Assembly: GCF_003584135.1 (NCBI RefSeq) | Contig: NZ_QXFI01000036.1 | Location: forward strand, 424,495 to 488,494 | Reading direction: 5' to 3' | Source of the DNA: Flagellimonas pelagia | GTDB taxonomy: Bacteria; Bacteroidota; Bacteroidia; Flavobacteriales; Flavobacteriaceae | Length of the DNA: 64,000 bases | Part shown: positions 26,956 through 35,272 of the stretch, piece after piece | How the letters are laid out: every line of letters begins with the position of its first letter | Numbering within the stretch: the first letter of the stretch is position 1 | The notes under the pieces: generated by a model | What the model was told of the DNA's origin: nothing | Databases searched by the model: none | The model's input: the letters and a program-made list of their open reading frames with translations, nothing else | Position numbers and translations under genes: made by a program

Positions 26956-27174
26956 ATGGAAAAAATCAAGGAATATCCGAACGGCGAGATTTCCGTGGTG
27001 TGGAAACCGGAACTTTGCCAACATGCCGGCATCTGTGTGAAAATGTTGCCCAAAGTTTATAATCCAAAGGCAAGGCCATGGATAACGGTGGAAAATGCAT
27101 CTACCCCAGAATTGAAGGAACAAGTTTCAAAATGTCCTTCCGGGGCACTGACCTATTACGAGTTAAAATCATGA
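26956..27174 (+). CDS. yjdI: YjdI-like mono-cluster Fe-S protein
   Basis: 72 residues, cytoplasmic, of the YjdI/Fer4_19 type. Cluster ligands visible are Cys21, Cys27 and Cys60 (CPSGAL); His23 (CQHAGIC) is a possible fourth. That is fewer cysteines than a standard ferredoxin and typical of this family. Function is unknown, with electron transfer or cluster sensing suggested by fold only. Its stop overlaps the ATG of the GNAT-like partner, the same order as yjdI-yjdJ in E. coli. Confidence 0.88.
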   Translation: MEKIKEYPNGEISVVWKPELCQHAGICVKMLPKVYNPKARPWITVENASTPELKEQVSKCPSGALTYYELKS

Positions 27175-27476
27175 GCAACGATAGCAAACATGTTTTGGTT
27201 GACAATGCCGAAGCCAAACAGTTTCAATTTGAACTGGAAAAAGGCATTGCAAAAATTGAGTACATCAAGGCCAAGAAGAAAATCTATCTTACCCATACCG
27301 AGGTCCCCGAAGCTTACGAAGGCAAAGGCATTGGTTCGGAACTCATTCGACAGACATTGGAGCACATCAAGGAAGAAGGATGGACCCTTGTACCCCTATG
27401 CCCTTTTGTGGCGATGTACATAAAACGCCATCCTGAATGGAAAGAATTGGTTCTAAAGGGAATCAACATCAGGTAA
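27171..27476 (+). CDS. yjdJ: YjdJ-like GNAT-family N-acetyltransferase
   Basis: 101 residues. A minimal GNAT (COG2388): the acetyl-CoA loop is in AYEGKGIGSELIRQTLEHI, and LVPLCPFVAMYIKRHPEW is the family's C-terminal signature. The start at 27171 is chosen from the 4-bp overlap with yjdI and from family length; the in-frame ATG at 27078 lies inside yjdI. The acceptor substrate is unknown. The conserved pairing with a small Fe-S protein implies joint function. Confidence 0.87.
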   Translation: MSNDSKHVLVDNAEAKQFQFELEKGIAKIEYIKAKKKIYLTHTEVPEAYEGKGIGSELIRQTLEHIKEEGWTLVPLCPFVAMYIKRHPEWKELVLKGINIR

Positions 27477-27501
27477 AACACCAGTGCATTTTTTGATAAC
27501 C

Positions 27502-27535
27502 AAAAGCGGTTGGATATTATAATCCAACCGCTTTT
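27502..27535. terminator. Bidirectional terminator between yjdJ and OmpW gene
   Basis: A 14-bp perfect stem: 27502-27515 pairs with 27522-27535 around loop ATTATA. A4 and T4 ends make it usable on both strands for the two convergent genes. Confidence 0.88.
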
Positions 27536-27560
27536 ACAATCAATTGACCTAAAAAACAAC

Positions 27561-28208
27561 TTAGAGTTTTAGACCCACACCAAATCCGAATATCCATGGG
27601 TCAATGTCAACATCCGCATCAACTGTAGCACCAAGTGCCGTGGTAGCATCAACGGTAGCGGTAGTGTTCAGGAACAGCTTTTTCACATCAAAATTCAAGA
27701 ACCATTTATCGTTCAACATAAAATCGAAACCACCTTGAAGGGCAAAGCCCACAGCGGTATCGTACTCCACATCATCGGCAACGGGGCCTTCATCAACTCC
27801 ATAAAACAACGTAAGGTTTACCCCTGCTCCCAAGTAAGGGACAAAATTGCCCCCGGTAAAGTGGTATTGGCCTGTCAAGGTTGGTGGCAACAGCCACACA
27901 CTGCCCAAATCAATGTCGCCTGCATCCGTACCTACGGCCTCTACATCGTGTTTGGTGGTGGCAAGAATCAACTCGGCTGACCAGTTCTCATCAAAAAAGT
28001 AGGTGATATCAAATTCAGGAACAGCAGCAGTAGATATGGACACGTCTCCGCCAATAGCTTCAATGTCGGCACTTTCATCTGGAGCGACCACAATGCCCCT
28101 CAACCTAAATTGCCATTTACTAAAATCGTTGGTCGGTGTGTCCTGGGATATCATCAAATTTGAAAACCCCAATAGTGTTGCCACTACTAAAAGTATTGTC
28201 TTTCTCAT
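27561..28208 (-). CDS. OmpW-family outer-membrane beta-barrel protein
   Basis: 215 residues. The start at 28208 gives a normal signal peptide (MRKTILLVVATLLGFSNLMISQ); a start eight codons earlier is possible. OmpW features: FRLRGIVVAPDESADI at the mature N-terminus, VPEFDITYFFDENWSAELI, LPPTLTGQYHF, NFVPYLGAGVNLT and a C-terminal strand FGFGVGLKL. It is an eight-stranded barrel with a hydrophobic channel, linked in other bacteria to uptake of small hydrophobic compounds. It is monocistronic. Confidence 0.92.
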   Translation of the reverse strand: MRKTILLVVATLLGFSNLMISQDTPTNDFSKWQFRLRGIVVAPDESADIEAIGGDVSISTAAVPEFDITYFFDENWSAELILATTKHDVEAVGTDAGDIDLGSVWLLPPTLTGQYHFTGGNFVPYLGAGVNLTLFYGVDEGPVADDVEYDTAVGFALQGGFDFMLNDKWFLNFDVKKLFLNTTATVDATTALGATVDADVDIDPWIFGFGVGLKL

Positions 28209-28365
28209 TATAGAATATTTAAGATGAGACAAAACTACCGAGCGGAATATTCCAAGAATATGATGTTTATCATTGGTTAGTTCGCCATGAAGCGCACTTC
28301 ATACAAACCTGGCTTGAATGGATTATAAACGGATATAATTTGGGCCGAACACCGACAATTTCACA

Positions 28366-29349
28366 TCAAAACCACTTTTTTCTTTTAAAGATGATGAAGG
28401 AAATAATAGTGACGACCAACATCAATCCCAGAAGGATAAAATAGCCATAGGGCCATTTCAATTCGGGGATGTTTTCAAAATTCATCCCATAGATGCCCGC
28501 CAAAAAGGTCAATGGAATAAAGATGACGGAAAAAATGGTCAAGGTCTTCATCACTTCGTTCAAGCGGTGCCCCTGAACACTGAAAAAGAGGTTGATCTGG
28601 CTTTCCAGTTCCAGAATATCCGAATCGATGTCATTGATCAATCCACCTATCTGTTCCCTAAGTTCACTAAAATATTTGTTGTGAAAACCTTTCACCTTGA
28701 CTCTTTCCAGTTTTACAACAATGTCCCTAAGCCCATGGGAAGCCCTTTTAAACTCATTGATCATGGATTTCTTTTGTTCAACCTCGAACATGAACTCCGG
28801 TGTAGGCTCTTGTTTGATGATGGCATCCAAAGTGTTGTTCATCAAAACCAGTTCCTCATATTTTTCCTTATAATTGGATACCAAGGTTTCCAAAATAAAG
28901 AACAGCAAATAGTCTGCCTTCTTCTTCCGTATGATACCCTTGTTCTCGAAAATTCTATTACGAATCCAATCAAAATGGTCTCCCCACTTTTCCTGGATGC
29001 ACCAAATAAAATCCTTGGCAATCACAAAGAACATTTGCTCTGACTCCAAGTTATGGTGCTCCGTTTTCACAATCCTGGCAGCTACAAAAAGTTGTTCCTC
29101 TAGTTCAATGACCTTATTGCCCATCTTTTGGTTAAGCAATAAACGAAGTAAGAAATCATCAAGAGTATTACCATCCACCATCGTACGGAACTCGTCCATA
29201 TACTCCAGTCCGTAGGTGTTCACCCAGGTGATGGAACCATCCCCTTTGGAGAGTTTGGTGTCTTCGGCAAGAGTAAACTTGCGATTGTAATAGCCTTCAT
29301 TGGAATAGTTGATGACCCAAGTATTTTTTTCAAATTCTGTTTCCATCAT
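28366..29349 (-). CDS. corA: CorA-family Mg2+/Co2+ transporter
   Basis: 327 residues, usual CorA length. A long cytoplasmic alpha/beta domain with a coiled stalk helix precedes two C-terminal transmembrane helices. The signature YGMNF lies between them (about residue 290), and a basic tail KRKKW ends the protein. It forms pentameric divalent-cation channels in the inner membrane. It is divergent from the small MscS gene, with 66 bp between starts. Met1 or Met2 (29349 or 29346) could be the start. Confidence 0.93.
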   Translation of the reverse strand: MMETEFEKNTWVINYSNEGYYNRKFTLAEDTKLSKGDGSITWVNTYGLEYMDEFRTMVDGNTLDDFLLRLLLNQKMGNKVIELEEQLFVAARIVKTEHHNLESEQMFFVIAKDFIWCIQEKWGDHFDWIRNRIFENKGIIRKKKADYLLFFILETLVSNYKEKYEELVLMNNTLDAIIKQEPTPEFMFEVEQKKSMINEFKRASHGLRDIVVKLERVKVKGFHNKYFSELREQIGGLINDIDSDILELESQINLFFSVQGHRLNEVMKTLTIFSVIFIPLTFLAGIYGMNFENIPELKWPYGYFILLGLMLVVTIISFIIFKRKKWF

Positions 29350-29415
29350 AGTATAAGTGAAACGGGTTATTTGTAGTTTAGACCATAAGTTAATCCAAAT
29401 TTACAAGAACTCCCC

Positions 29416-29955
29416 ATGATAGACCCAATGTCCTTTAAAACGGAGATTTTACTAACGATAATCCTTTTGGCCTTAGTCTTGACCCTCAACTCTTTGAGCA
29501 AAAGGGCCATCAGAAAGTTCGGTAAGACCAGTGCCATTGATATGAACAGTCGTAAAATCATTTTTTACCTCAGCAATCTATTGTTCTATATTTTGGCCTT
29601 TGTGGGCATTTCCTTGATTTGGGGCGTGAATTTGAAGGATTTTTCATTGTTTCTATCATCCGTATTGGCTATAGTAGGAATTGGCTTTGTGGCCCAATGG
29701 TCCATTCTGTCCAACCTAACGGCCAGTGTTATTCTATTTTTTAGCCATCCGCTTCGCCTTGGCGACCGCATTAGGGTCATGGACAAAGATTTTGATTGGA
29801 CCGGAAAGGTGGAGGATATCAGCGGTTTTTATCTTTTTATGCGGACGGATGATGGACGCCGTATTACCATCCCTACCAACTTGGTCATCCAAAAAGGCAT
29901 AGAGATTTTGAAGCCGGAAATTTCACCTTCGGAGACGGAACCCACAAAAGATTAG
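29416..29955 (+). CDS. Small MscS-family mechanosensitive channel protein
   Basis: 179 residues with three predicted membrane segments (about 8-25, 50-72, 80-110). The pore-lining TM3 and beta domain follow: VGIGFVAQWSILSNLTASVILFF, then HPLRLGDRIRV and GRRITIPTNLVIQKG. It is much shorter than E. coli MscS (286) because the C-terminal cage domain is missing. It probably releases osmotic pressure or gates ions. No regulatory signal is seen. Confidence 0.88.
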   Translation: MIDPMSFKTEILLTIILLALVLTLNSLSKRAIRKFGKTSAIDMNSRKIIFYLSNLLFYILAFVGISLIWGVNLKDFSLFLSSVLAIVGIGFVAQWSILSNLTASVILFFSHPLRLGDRIRVMDKDFDWTGKVEDISGFYLFMRTDDGRRITIPTNLVIQKGIEILKPEISPSETEPTKD

Positions 29956-30063
29956 CCCCTTGCCCCGTTCATTAAAACTTAACCGAGGTTTAACCAACTT
30001 GGCTGTTAGGCAGCACGCAATTGTCCCAGATTTTGTTTTACTTTGACCCGCAAACATGGATCA

Positions 30064-31254
30064 ATGAACCCTTCTGCCTCTGGTTGGATCAACAAGTTTG
30101 GTCACCTAGTCGACAACGAGTCCTTACCTTATCCGGACTTTGATAGCTTATATAAGGACCTTAAAGAACATGGGTTCATTTATGGGGTGCATTTGAGTAT
30201 TCCCTCCTTTATTGAGGTGGAACATACCCTTAGTGAAGATGAAATCGCAAAGATCAACCTCCTAACCGCACTCTACTTTACCTATACTTTTGAAAAGGGA
30301 AAAACCAATTTCACCAATTTTGTGGATACGGTTTTTGCCTACTATCAATCTTTGGATGTTGGTAGGATTTCGTTTCTCAATAAGATCTTGACCGGTTCCA
30401 AAACCGAGTCCCAACTGGAAAAATTAATTGATTCCAGAATCTATCTCAGTGGCAATACGTTCAACCGTGCCTTTGGAAACAGTTTGACCAATTCATTGCT
30501 TTATGTGGATGTGTTGATTTTTATGACCTACCTCCAAGGGAAATTTGATATGAAGCAACATGCCCAACTTTTGGAGTACGTAACGATCAACATTGCCTAC
30601 CATGCCCTCAACTCCAAAGAGGAGCATGAAAACGATGCAAAGCTTATCCAATTATTGGGATCATCATTAAGTTTTGTGGACCTGGATAAGGCAAAATTTG
30701 ACGGCTCCTATTTGGATCTTTTGGACCAAAATTTCAATGCATTTGAAAAGGATTATTTTTTGGATATGGCCTGCCTCACCATATGGGAAGACAAGTCTCT
30801 AGACTTTACTGAATCGGACTATATTTTTGGTCTCGGGAAGGACCTTGGAAAGACCGAAAATGAGGTGCGGATCGAGCTCGATTTTGTCATGGATTTCTTT
30901 AAAAAAAATCGGGAAAAAATTGCCTATCTGAACGACAAAAATTTGGCCGTTCAATTCTACGAAGGCATGTCCAAAAACGTGAGTAAATTAATTCTGAGAA
31001 ACAGCAAGCGACTCAAAAAAGAGCTTGCCGAAAGTAGGGAATTGGTCGCTCTTTTATCGAAGTCCACCGTAAAAGATCTAAGTACCGAAGAGAAGAAAAA
31101 AGTACAGAACCAACTGCTCGATATTTTTAAAAGCATTCCTTCCCTGGCTATTTTTATGCTCCCCGGAGGAGCTGTTCTTTTGCCCATTTTCATCAAGCTG
31201 ATACCTAAGTTGCTCCCATCAGCTTTTGATGATAACAGAATAGAGGAAAACTAG
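30064..31254 (+). CDS. LETM1-related biofilm-associated protein
   Basis: 396 residues, cytoplasmic or membrane-associated. The start at 30064 (MNPSASGWINKF) is the family's usual N-terminus; a TTG at 30043 would add seven residues. The C-terminus has the LETM1-like signature MLPGGAVLLPIFIKLIPKLLPSAF, the only strongly hydrophobic part. The rest is helical and acidic. Flavobacterial homologues carry the biofilm-associated name; the molecular role is unknown. It is monocistronic, with a strong terminator after it. Confidence 0.85.
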   Translation: MNPSASGWINKFGHLVDNESLPYPDFDSLYKDLKEHGFIYGVHLSIPSFIEVEHTLSEDEIAKINLLTALYFTYTFEKGKTNFTNFVDTVFAYYQSLDVGRISFLNKILTGSKTESQLEKLIDSRIYLSGNTFNRAFGNSLTNSLLYVDVLIFMTYLQGKFDMKQHAQLLEYVTINIAYHALNSKEEHENDAKLIQLLGSSLSFVDLDKAKFDGSYLDLLDQNFNAFEKDYFLDMACLTIWEDKSLDFTESDYIFGLGKDLGKTENEVRIELDFVMDFFKKNREKIAYLNDKNLAVQFYEGMSKNVSKLILRNSKRLKKELAESRELVALLSKSTVKDLSTEEKKKVQNQLLDIFKSIPSLAIFMLPGGAVLLPIFIKLIPKLLPSAFDDNRIEEN

Positions 31255-31266
31255 TGTTTTTTACCT

Positions 31267-31307
31267 AAAAAAGCCACTATAGGAAAAATTTATAGTGACT
31301 TTTTTTA
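31267..31307. terminator. Terminator between LETM1-related gene and LytTR regulator
   Basis: A long stem with one mismatch: 31267-31281 (A6 then CACTATA) pairs with 31291-31306 (TATAGTG then T7). The A/T ends suggest use from both sides, for the convergent LytTR operon as well. Confidence 0.85.
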
Positions 31308-31345
31308 ATATTTATTTAATCTGATTTTCAGTTTATTGAAATATT

Positions 31346-32101
31346 TTATTCCAACCATAACTTAAAGTCCTTAACGCGCTCCCTGCTTACGATGATTTCC
31401 TGCTCATTAAAGCGATTTAGCTTAATTTGAAGCCTTGAATTTGTGTACGAAATGATGTCTCCTATATGGTTGACGTTCACGTAAAATTTTCGACTTACCC
31501 TAAAAAACATTTCCGGGGAAAGCTCCTCCTCCAATTGCTCGAGCGTAGTGTCCAACAAATAATTCCTGCCATCCGAAGTGGCTGCGTAAGTACCCTTGTT
31601 CTCACTATAAAAACATTCCACATCATCTGCATTGATGATCTTGAGATGTTGCCCTACCCTCACCGTAAAACGTTTTTTGTATTCCCGTTCCAAAGGGTTC
31701 ACCAAAAGCTTTTTTATGTCGTTGAAATCGACCGATATTTTTTGGCTTTCCGGTTTAAAATTTCGGTACTTTTTTACGGCACTTTCAAGCTCCTCATCAT
31801 CGATGGGTTTAAGGAGGTAATCGATGCTGTTCAACTTGAAAGCTTGGAGGGCATATTCATCATAAGCAGTGGTGAAAATAATGGCACTTTTCACTTCGAC
31901 CAAATCAAAGATTTCGAACGAAAGTCCGTCCGATAATTGGATGTCCAAAAATATAAGGTCGGGGTGCGGATTGTTCTGGAACCACTCAATGGATTCGTCC
32001 ACCGAATGGAGCATGGTAGAAACCTCGATATCCTGTTCGGCCAATAATCTAGACAACCGTCTCGCAGCCGGTTTTTCATCCTCGATGATGATTACGTTCA
32101 T
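31346..32101 (-). CDS. LytTR-family response regulator
   Basis: 251 residues. A receiver domain (about 1-120) has the acidic pair Glu7/Asp8, phospho-acceptor Asp53 (IFLDIQLSDG) and Lys in LKPIDD. A LytTR DNA-binding domain (about 145-250) has VECFYSENKGTYA, FFRVSRKFYVNV and INSYTNSRLQIKL-like strands. It is the output partner of the LytS-type kinase at 33938-35266, separated from it by five 2TM genes on the same strand. LytTR regulators bind paired direct repeats; the targets are unknown. Confidence 0.93.
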   Translation of the reverse strand: MNVIIIEDEKPAARRLSRLLAEQDIEVSTMLHSVDESIEWFQNNPHPDLIFLDIQLSDGLSFEIFDLVEVKSAIIFTTAYDEYALQAFKLNSIDYLLKPIDDEELESAVKKYRNFKPESQKISVDFNDIKKLLVNPLEREYKKRFTVRVGQHLKIINADDVECFYSENKGTYAATSDGRNYLLDTTLEQLEEELSPEMFFRVSRKFYVNVNHIGDIISYTNSRLQIKLNRFNEQEIIVSRERVKDFKLWLE

Positions 32102-32125
32102 ATACTATAGTTTATGTTTTTCCTG

Positions 32126-32461
32126 TCAAAGGATTCCATCTCTATCCTTTCTCAGATATGCCTCAATTTTTCTTTTTTCCCATTTTTTGATCAACGGTCG
32201 ACCAAATACCACAAGTCCCTGAATCAATATCACCGTCCCCCAAATGAGGATAACCGCAATAAAGTTCCAATCCAACCATGCCACGAAATTGGGGTCAACC
32301 TCATGGTTTTTTTCGGCCACCACCTCCAATAGGGTTCCCTTGGAAGCCAAGATTAGGACACTGACAAGAATGAACAAGGTCAAGTGGGCATAAAACCCTT
32401 TTATGGCCCCTACCTGCTTCTTTGCAGTTTCATATGTATTGATAGACCTCATCCCGATCAT
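32126..32461 (-). CDS. 2TM-domain protein (copy 5, next to the regulator)
   Basis: 111 residues with two membrane helices (about 25-42 and 68-88) and a basic C-terminal helix (WEKRKIEAYLRKD). It is the most divergent stand-alone copy: its N-terminus is MIGMRSINTYETAKKQV instead of MEN, and the loop is long (EKNHEVDPNFVAWLDW). Its ATG overlaps the stop of copy 4, and the response regulator starts 24 bp after it. The 2TM domain has no known biochemical function. Confidence 0.85.
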   Translation of the reverse strand: MIGMRSINTYETAKKQVGAIKGFYAHLTLFILVSVLILASKGTLLEVVAEKNHEVDPNFVAWLDWNFIAVILIWGTVILIQGLVVFGRPLIKKWEKRKIEAYLRKDRDGIL

Positions 32462-32790
32462 TTAAACTTACCCATCTCCTCATCTTCTCGCTCTATGTAT
32501 TTTTGAATCTGGCGTTCTTCCCATTTTTGAAGGAAGGGAATTCTATTTCGAAAAGTATATATTGCATGGACGGCCAATATCACCCCCCAGATAAATACAT
32601 TGCTGTTTACCCAATCAAAATAGTAATGCTCCGTAGGGAATCCCTCCGGCATGAAAGGGTTAAGTAGGCCACTTTTCAGCAGATACAATACCCCATTGAA
32701 CAAAACAAAGATTTTTATGTGTCTGTAGAAGCCTTTCAACTCCTTAACCCGCTTGGCAGCCCTTCCGTATTTATCATCTAAATTTTCCAC
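32458..32790 (-). CDS. 2TM-domain protein (copy 4)
   Basis: 110 residues. MEN start, then RAAKRVKELKGFYRHIKIF leading into TM1 (about 24-41), a loop with proline and acidic residues, TM2 (about 66-84), and the conserved tail KWEERQIQKYIERED. No catalytic residues are seen. It lies between copies 3 and 5, with 9 bp and a 4-bp overlap respectively. Confidence 0.87.
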   Translation of the reverse strand: MENLDDKYGRAAKRVKELKGFYRHIKIFVLFNGVLYLLKSGLLNPFMPEGFPTEHYYFDWVNSNVFIWGVILAVHAIYTFRNRIPFLQKWEERQIQKYIEREDEEMGKFK

Positions 32791-32799
32791 AGTTCCAGC

Positions 32800-33105
32800 T
32801 TATAGATATTTATCGGTGTCGTTCTTGTCTTTATCGATGTACTTTTGGATCTGTCGTTCTTCCCAATCCTTTCCCAAGAGCGGGTTGATCCCAAATACTT
32901 TTATGCCATGGAAGGCCAATCCCAATCCCCATGCAAATAAAGTTACAAAATGGGGCCATTGCCAGAAATTGTCGGTCCGTAAGAAGATATTCACCAAGAT
33001 AAAGGTGTTGATCACCACATAAATGCTCATGTGTATGTAAAAACCTTTTAGCTCATCGACCCGTTTCTTGGCCCTTTTGTATTTGTCGTTGTCAAAATTT
33101 TCCAT
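32800..33105 (-). CDS. 2TM-domain protein (copy 3)
   Basis: 101 residues. I choose the start at 33105 (MENFDNDKYKRAKKRV) because the sister copies also begin MEN and this leaves 2 bp after the preceding stop. An upstream ATG at 33117 overlaps copy 2. TM1 about 23-40, TM2 about 50-68 (WPHFVTLFAWGLGLAFHG), then the DWEERQIQKYIDKD tail, which is nearly the same as in copy 4, suggesting these two are the closest paralogues. Confidence 0.88.
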   Translation of the reverse strand: MENFDNDKYKRAKKRVDELKGFYIHMSIYVVINTFILVNIFLRTDNFWQWPHFVTLFAWGLGLAFHGIKVFGINPLLGKDWEERQIQKYIDKDKNDTDKYL

Positions 33106-33107
33106 GA

Positions 33108-33410
33108 TCATTTCCATTTATCGTTTGTTTCTTCTTCCTTCATAAATTCTTCGATCTTACGCCTTTCCCATTGTTTTCCAAAGAATGGGTTAAGGTCGAA
33201 GACGCGGATGGCGTGGAAAATAAGTCCTATTCCCCATCCAAAGGCTGCCCACAGGAACCACATGTAGCCGAAGCCGTTACTGTAGTAGTTGATCAAAGCC
33301 AAAGCGGAAATGACAAGGACATAGGAAGTCAGGTTTCCATAAAACTTCTTAAGCTCATCCACCCTCTCCTTGGCGCGAATGTATTTACTTTCTTTATTTG
33401 AATTTTCCAT
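33108..33410 (-). CDS. 2TM-domain protein (copy 2)
   Basis: 100 residues. The start at 33410 (MENSNKESKYIRAKERV) is preferred; an in-frame extension to 33503 would run into the end of copy 1. TM1 about 27-45, TM2 about 52-70 (FLWAAFGWGIGLIFHA), tail GKQWERRKIEEFMKEEE. It shares the GWGxGL motif with copies 1 and 3 and with the kinase-fused domain. Confidence 0.88.
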   Translation of the reverse strand: MENSNKESKYIRAKERVDELKKFYGNLTSYVLVISALALINYYSNGFGYMWFLWAAFGWGIGLIFHAIRVFDLNPFFGKQWERRKIEEFMKEEETNDKWK

Positions 33411-33454
33411 GATGTTGTTTGTTGATTGGATGTAACTGTTAAATATACTGATTG

Positions 33455-33733
33455 TTAAAATTCTTCCTTGTTCATGAATTCCCTTATTTTTCGCTCTTCC
33501 CAATCTTTTCCAAAGATCGGGTTACAGCCGTTGGCGGTCATCCACAAGCTTACAAGCCCCATCCCCCATCCCACTGTTGGAAAAATGGCCCACGGAAAAC
33601 TGGTGGTGTGGTAGTTGATGTAGACCAACACGGGAATCACGATGCAATAGGCCACCAAACTATTGTAAAAGGCCTTAAGATGGCACACCCTTTTTTTGGC
33701 CCTTTTATAACTGTCTTGTTGTGTATTTTCCAT
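33455..33733 (-). CDS. 2TM-domain protein (copy 1)
   Basis: 92 residues, the shortest copy. MENTQQDSYKRAKKRV start, TM1 about 26-43 (VAYCIVIPVLVYINYHT), TM2 about 49-66 (PWAIFPTVGWGMGLVSLW), tail GKDWEERKIREFMNKEE. The TM1 sequence (YCIVIP), TM2 and tail closely match the 2TM domain fused to the kinase just upstream. It looks like the stand-alone twin of that domain. Confidence 0.88.
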   Translation of the reverse strand: MENTQQDSYKRAKKRVCHLKAFYNSLVAYCIVIPVLVYINYHTTSFPWAIFPTVGWGMGLVSLWMTANGCNPIFGKDWEERKIREFMNKEEF

Positions 33734-33937
33734 AACTGATTGATTTTGAAATTAACTCTAGTCCAAAATTCGATAGAAAGCAGCACCTATGGAAAAGTAG
33801 ATTCTCGAACTGTTGATTTTAAGGGATGAGTTGTATGGGAGGAAGGATAATGGGCAAGGGTTTAGGTTTTTTGGGTAAAAGGTGAAGGGTGAAGGGTGAA
33901 AGATTGATTACTTACAATTGTTAATTGTTAACTGAAA
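33734..33937. repeat. 204-bp repeat-bearing spacer between kinase and 2TM genes
   Basis: A non-coding gap inside an otherwise tight operon. It holds three tandem GGTGAAG/A units at 33881-33901 and two ATTGTTA words at 33916-33931. Similar words occur at 59041-59070. No convincing promoter or terminator is seen. It looks like a flavobacterial interspersed-repeat remnant. Confidence 0.5.
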
Positions 33938-35266
33938 TCAAAAATCATCCTTTTCCATAAGCTCCCGAATCTTTCGTTCTTGCCAACGTTTGCCCCACAG
34001 CGGATTATACCCAAAGGCCTCCATACCGTGCGCCAACACTCCAAATCCCCAACCGATGGTAGGAAAAAAGGCCCAAAGAAAATCCGTGGTCCGTAAATTG
34101 ATCCACCACAAGAAGGGAATCACGATGCAATAGGAAATCAAGTTTCCATAAAAGTCCCTGATGGCCTTTACGCGCTCTTTGGCCTTGGCATATCTCTTTT
34201 CCTCAATATAGCTCTGCTGGGTCTCTACCACCGAATATCTTTGGGTGAGCATGGGCAGCGAAACACTGAAATCCGAATTGGTTTTGTTGATGATCACCCC
34301 ACGGTCCGTTAATATCTGGTATCGCTGTCTGATGTTCTGCAACCCTACCCCACTACTTTTCTTGACCACCTGTTTTTCCTGCAGATTATTGCTTACCACC
34401 AACATACCCCCTTGTTCGAACACTTTAATGTGAAGGGGCTTTGAGCTGGTGACCACATTATGCTTCACCGCATTTTCGAGCAGAAGCTGTAAGGAAAGTG
34501 GAACTATCTTGGCATCTGGCTGGGTACATTTCTCCGGGATATCAAAAATGATACTGTCCTCAAAACGCATTTTTAATAGTCGGACATACGTGCGGGCAAA
34601 ATTGAGCTCTTCGTCCACAGTAACCAAATCCTTGTTCTTCTGTTCCAACACGTATCGATATACCTTGGATAACGATGTGGTGAATTTTTGGGCCTGGTCC
34701 GGGTCTTCCTCGATCAAACTGGTCAATACATTCAGGCTGTTGAACAGAAAATGGGGATCTAACTGGTTTTTCAGGGCATCGAATCGTGCCGAGGCCGAAC
34801 CTGCGATGATCTTCTGCTCCTTTACCTGCTTTTCTTTGTAGTATTTATAGAAGTAGGCTGCATAGAACAAGAGCGCAACCACCATGGATATAAAGAAGGT
34901 ATTCACATAATACTGTGGTCTTTCGGACGTGAAAAAGGCTTCAAAAGACATGTTGTACATGATGACCTTCAACACCACACGCGAAAGGAAAATACCAATA
35001 ATAGAAGCTATAATATTTCCCAGAATACCATAGGCAATATACTTGCGGGTGAACAGTTCCTTGTCATACTTCCGCATCAGCAAAATGAAAGAGGCTGAAT
35101 TACAGAGATAGATGATCATGGAGAAGATCATGCTCTCCCAAAACTCCGTCCACAATTCTTTCATGGTAAAATCCCAGCCGTTAAGGAAAAGAATAATGAG
35201 GACCACCAAAAAAATGGCAATCCCCACTAAAAACGACTTCATAAGTTCCTTTAAAAAAAGCTTCAT
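33938..35266 (-). CDS. LytS-type sensor histidine kinase with C-terminal 2TM domain
   Basis: 442 residues. Four N-terminal membrane helices (about 10-30, 45-65, 75-100, 120-140) carry no recognisable ligand domain. The His-kinase dimerisation motif follows with His172 (LDPHFLFNSLN), an N-box (LLLENAVKHN) and a G-box (SSGVGLQNIRQRY). Where such kinases normally end (about 345), a full 2TM domain continues to the C-terminus (EEKRYAKAKERVKAIRDFYGN to WQERKIRELMEKDD). It probably phosphorylates the LytTR regulator at 31346. The extra membrane hairpin would place the catalytic domain between two membrane anchors (inference). A TPR gene ends 6 bp upstream. Confidence 0.92.
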   Translation of the reverse strand: MKLFLKELMKSFLVGIAIFLVVLIILFLNGWDFTMKELWTEFWESMIFSMIIYLCNSASFILLMRKYDKELFTRKYIAYGILGNIIASIIGIFLSRVVLKVIMYNMSFEAFFTSERPQYYVNTFFISMVVALLFYAAYFYKYYKEKQVKEQKIIAGSASARFDALKNQLDPHFLFNSLNVLTSLIEEDPDQAQKFTTSLSKVYRYVLEQKNKDLVTVDEELNFARTYVRLLKMRFEDSIIFDIPEKCTQPDAKIVPLSLQLLLENAVKHNVVTSSKPLHIKVFEQGGMLVVSNNLQEKQVVKKSSGVGLQNIRQRYQILTDRGVIINKTNSDFSVSLPMLTQRYSVVETQQSYIEEKRYAKAKERVKAIRDFYGNLISYCIVIPFLWWINLRTTDFLWAFFPTIGWGFGVLAHGMEAFGYNPLWGKRWQERKIRELMEKDDF

Positions 35267-35272
35267 TACGTC

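Noticed and set aside
33881..33931. GGTGAAG and ATTGTTA tandem words as a CRISPR-like array or attachment site
   Set aside because: Units are 7 bp with no spacers, and no cas or integrase gene is near.
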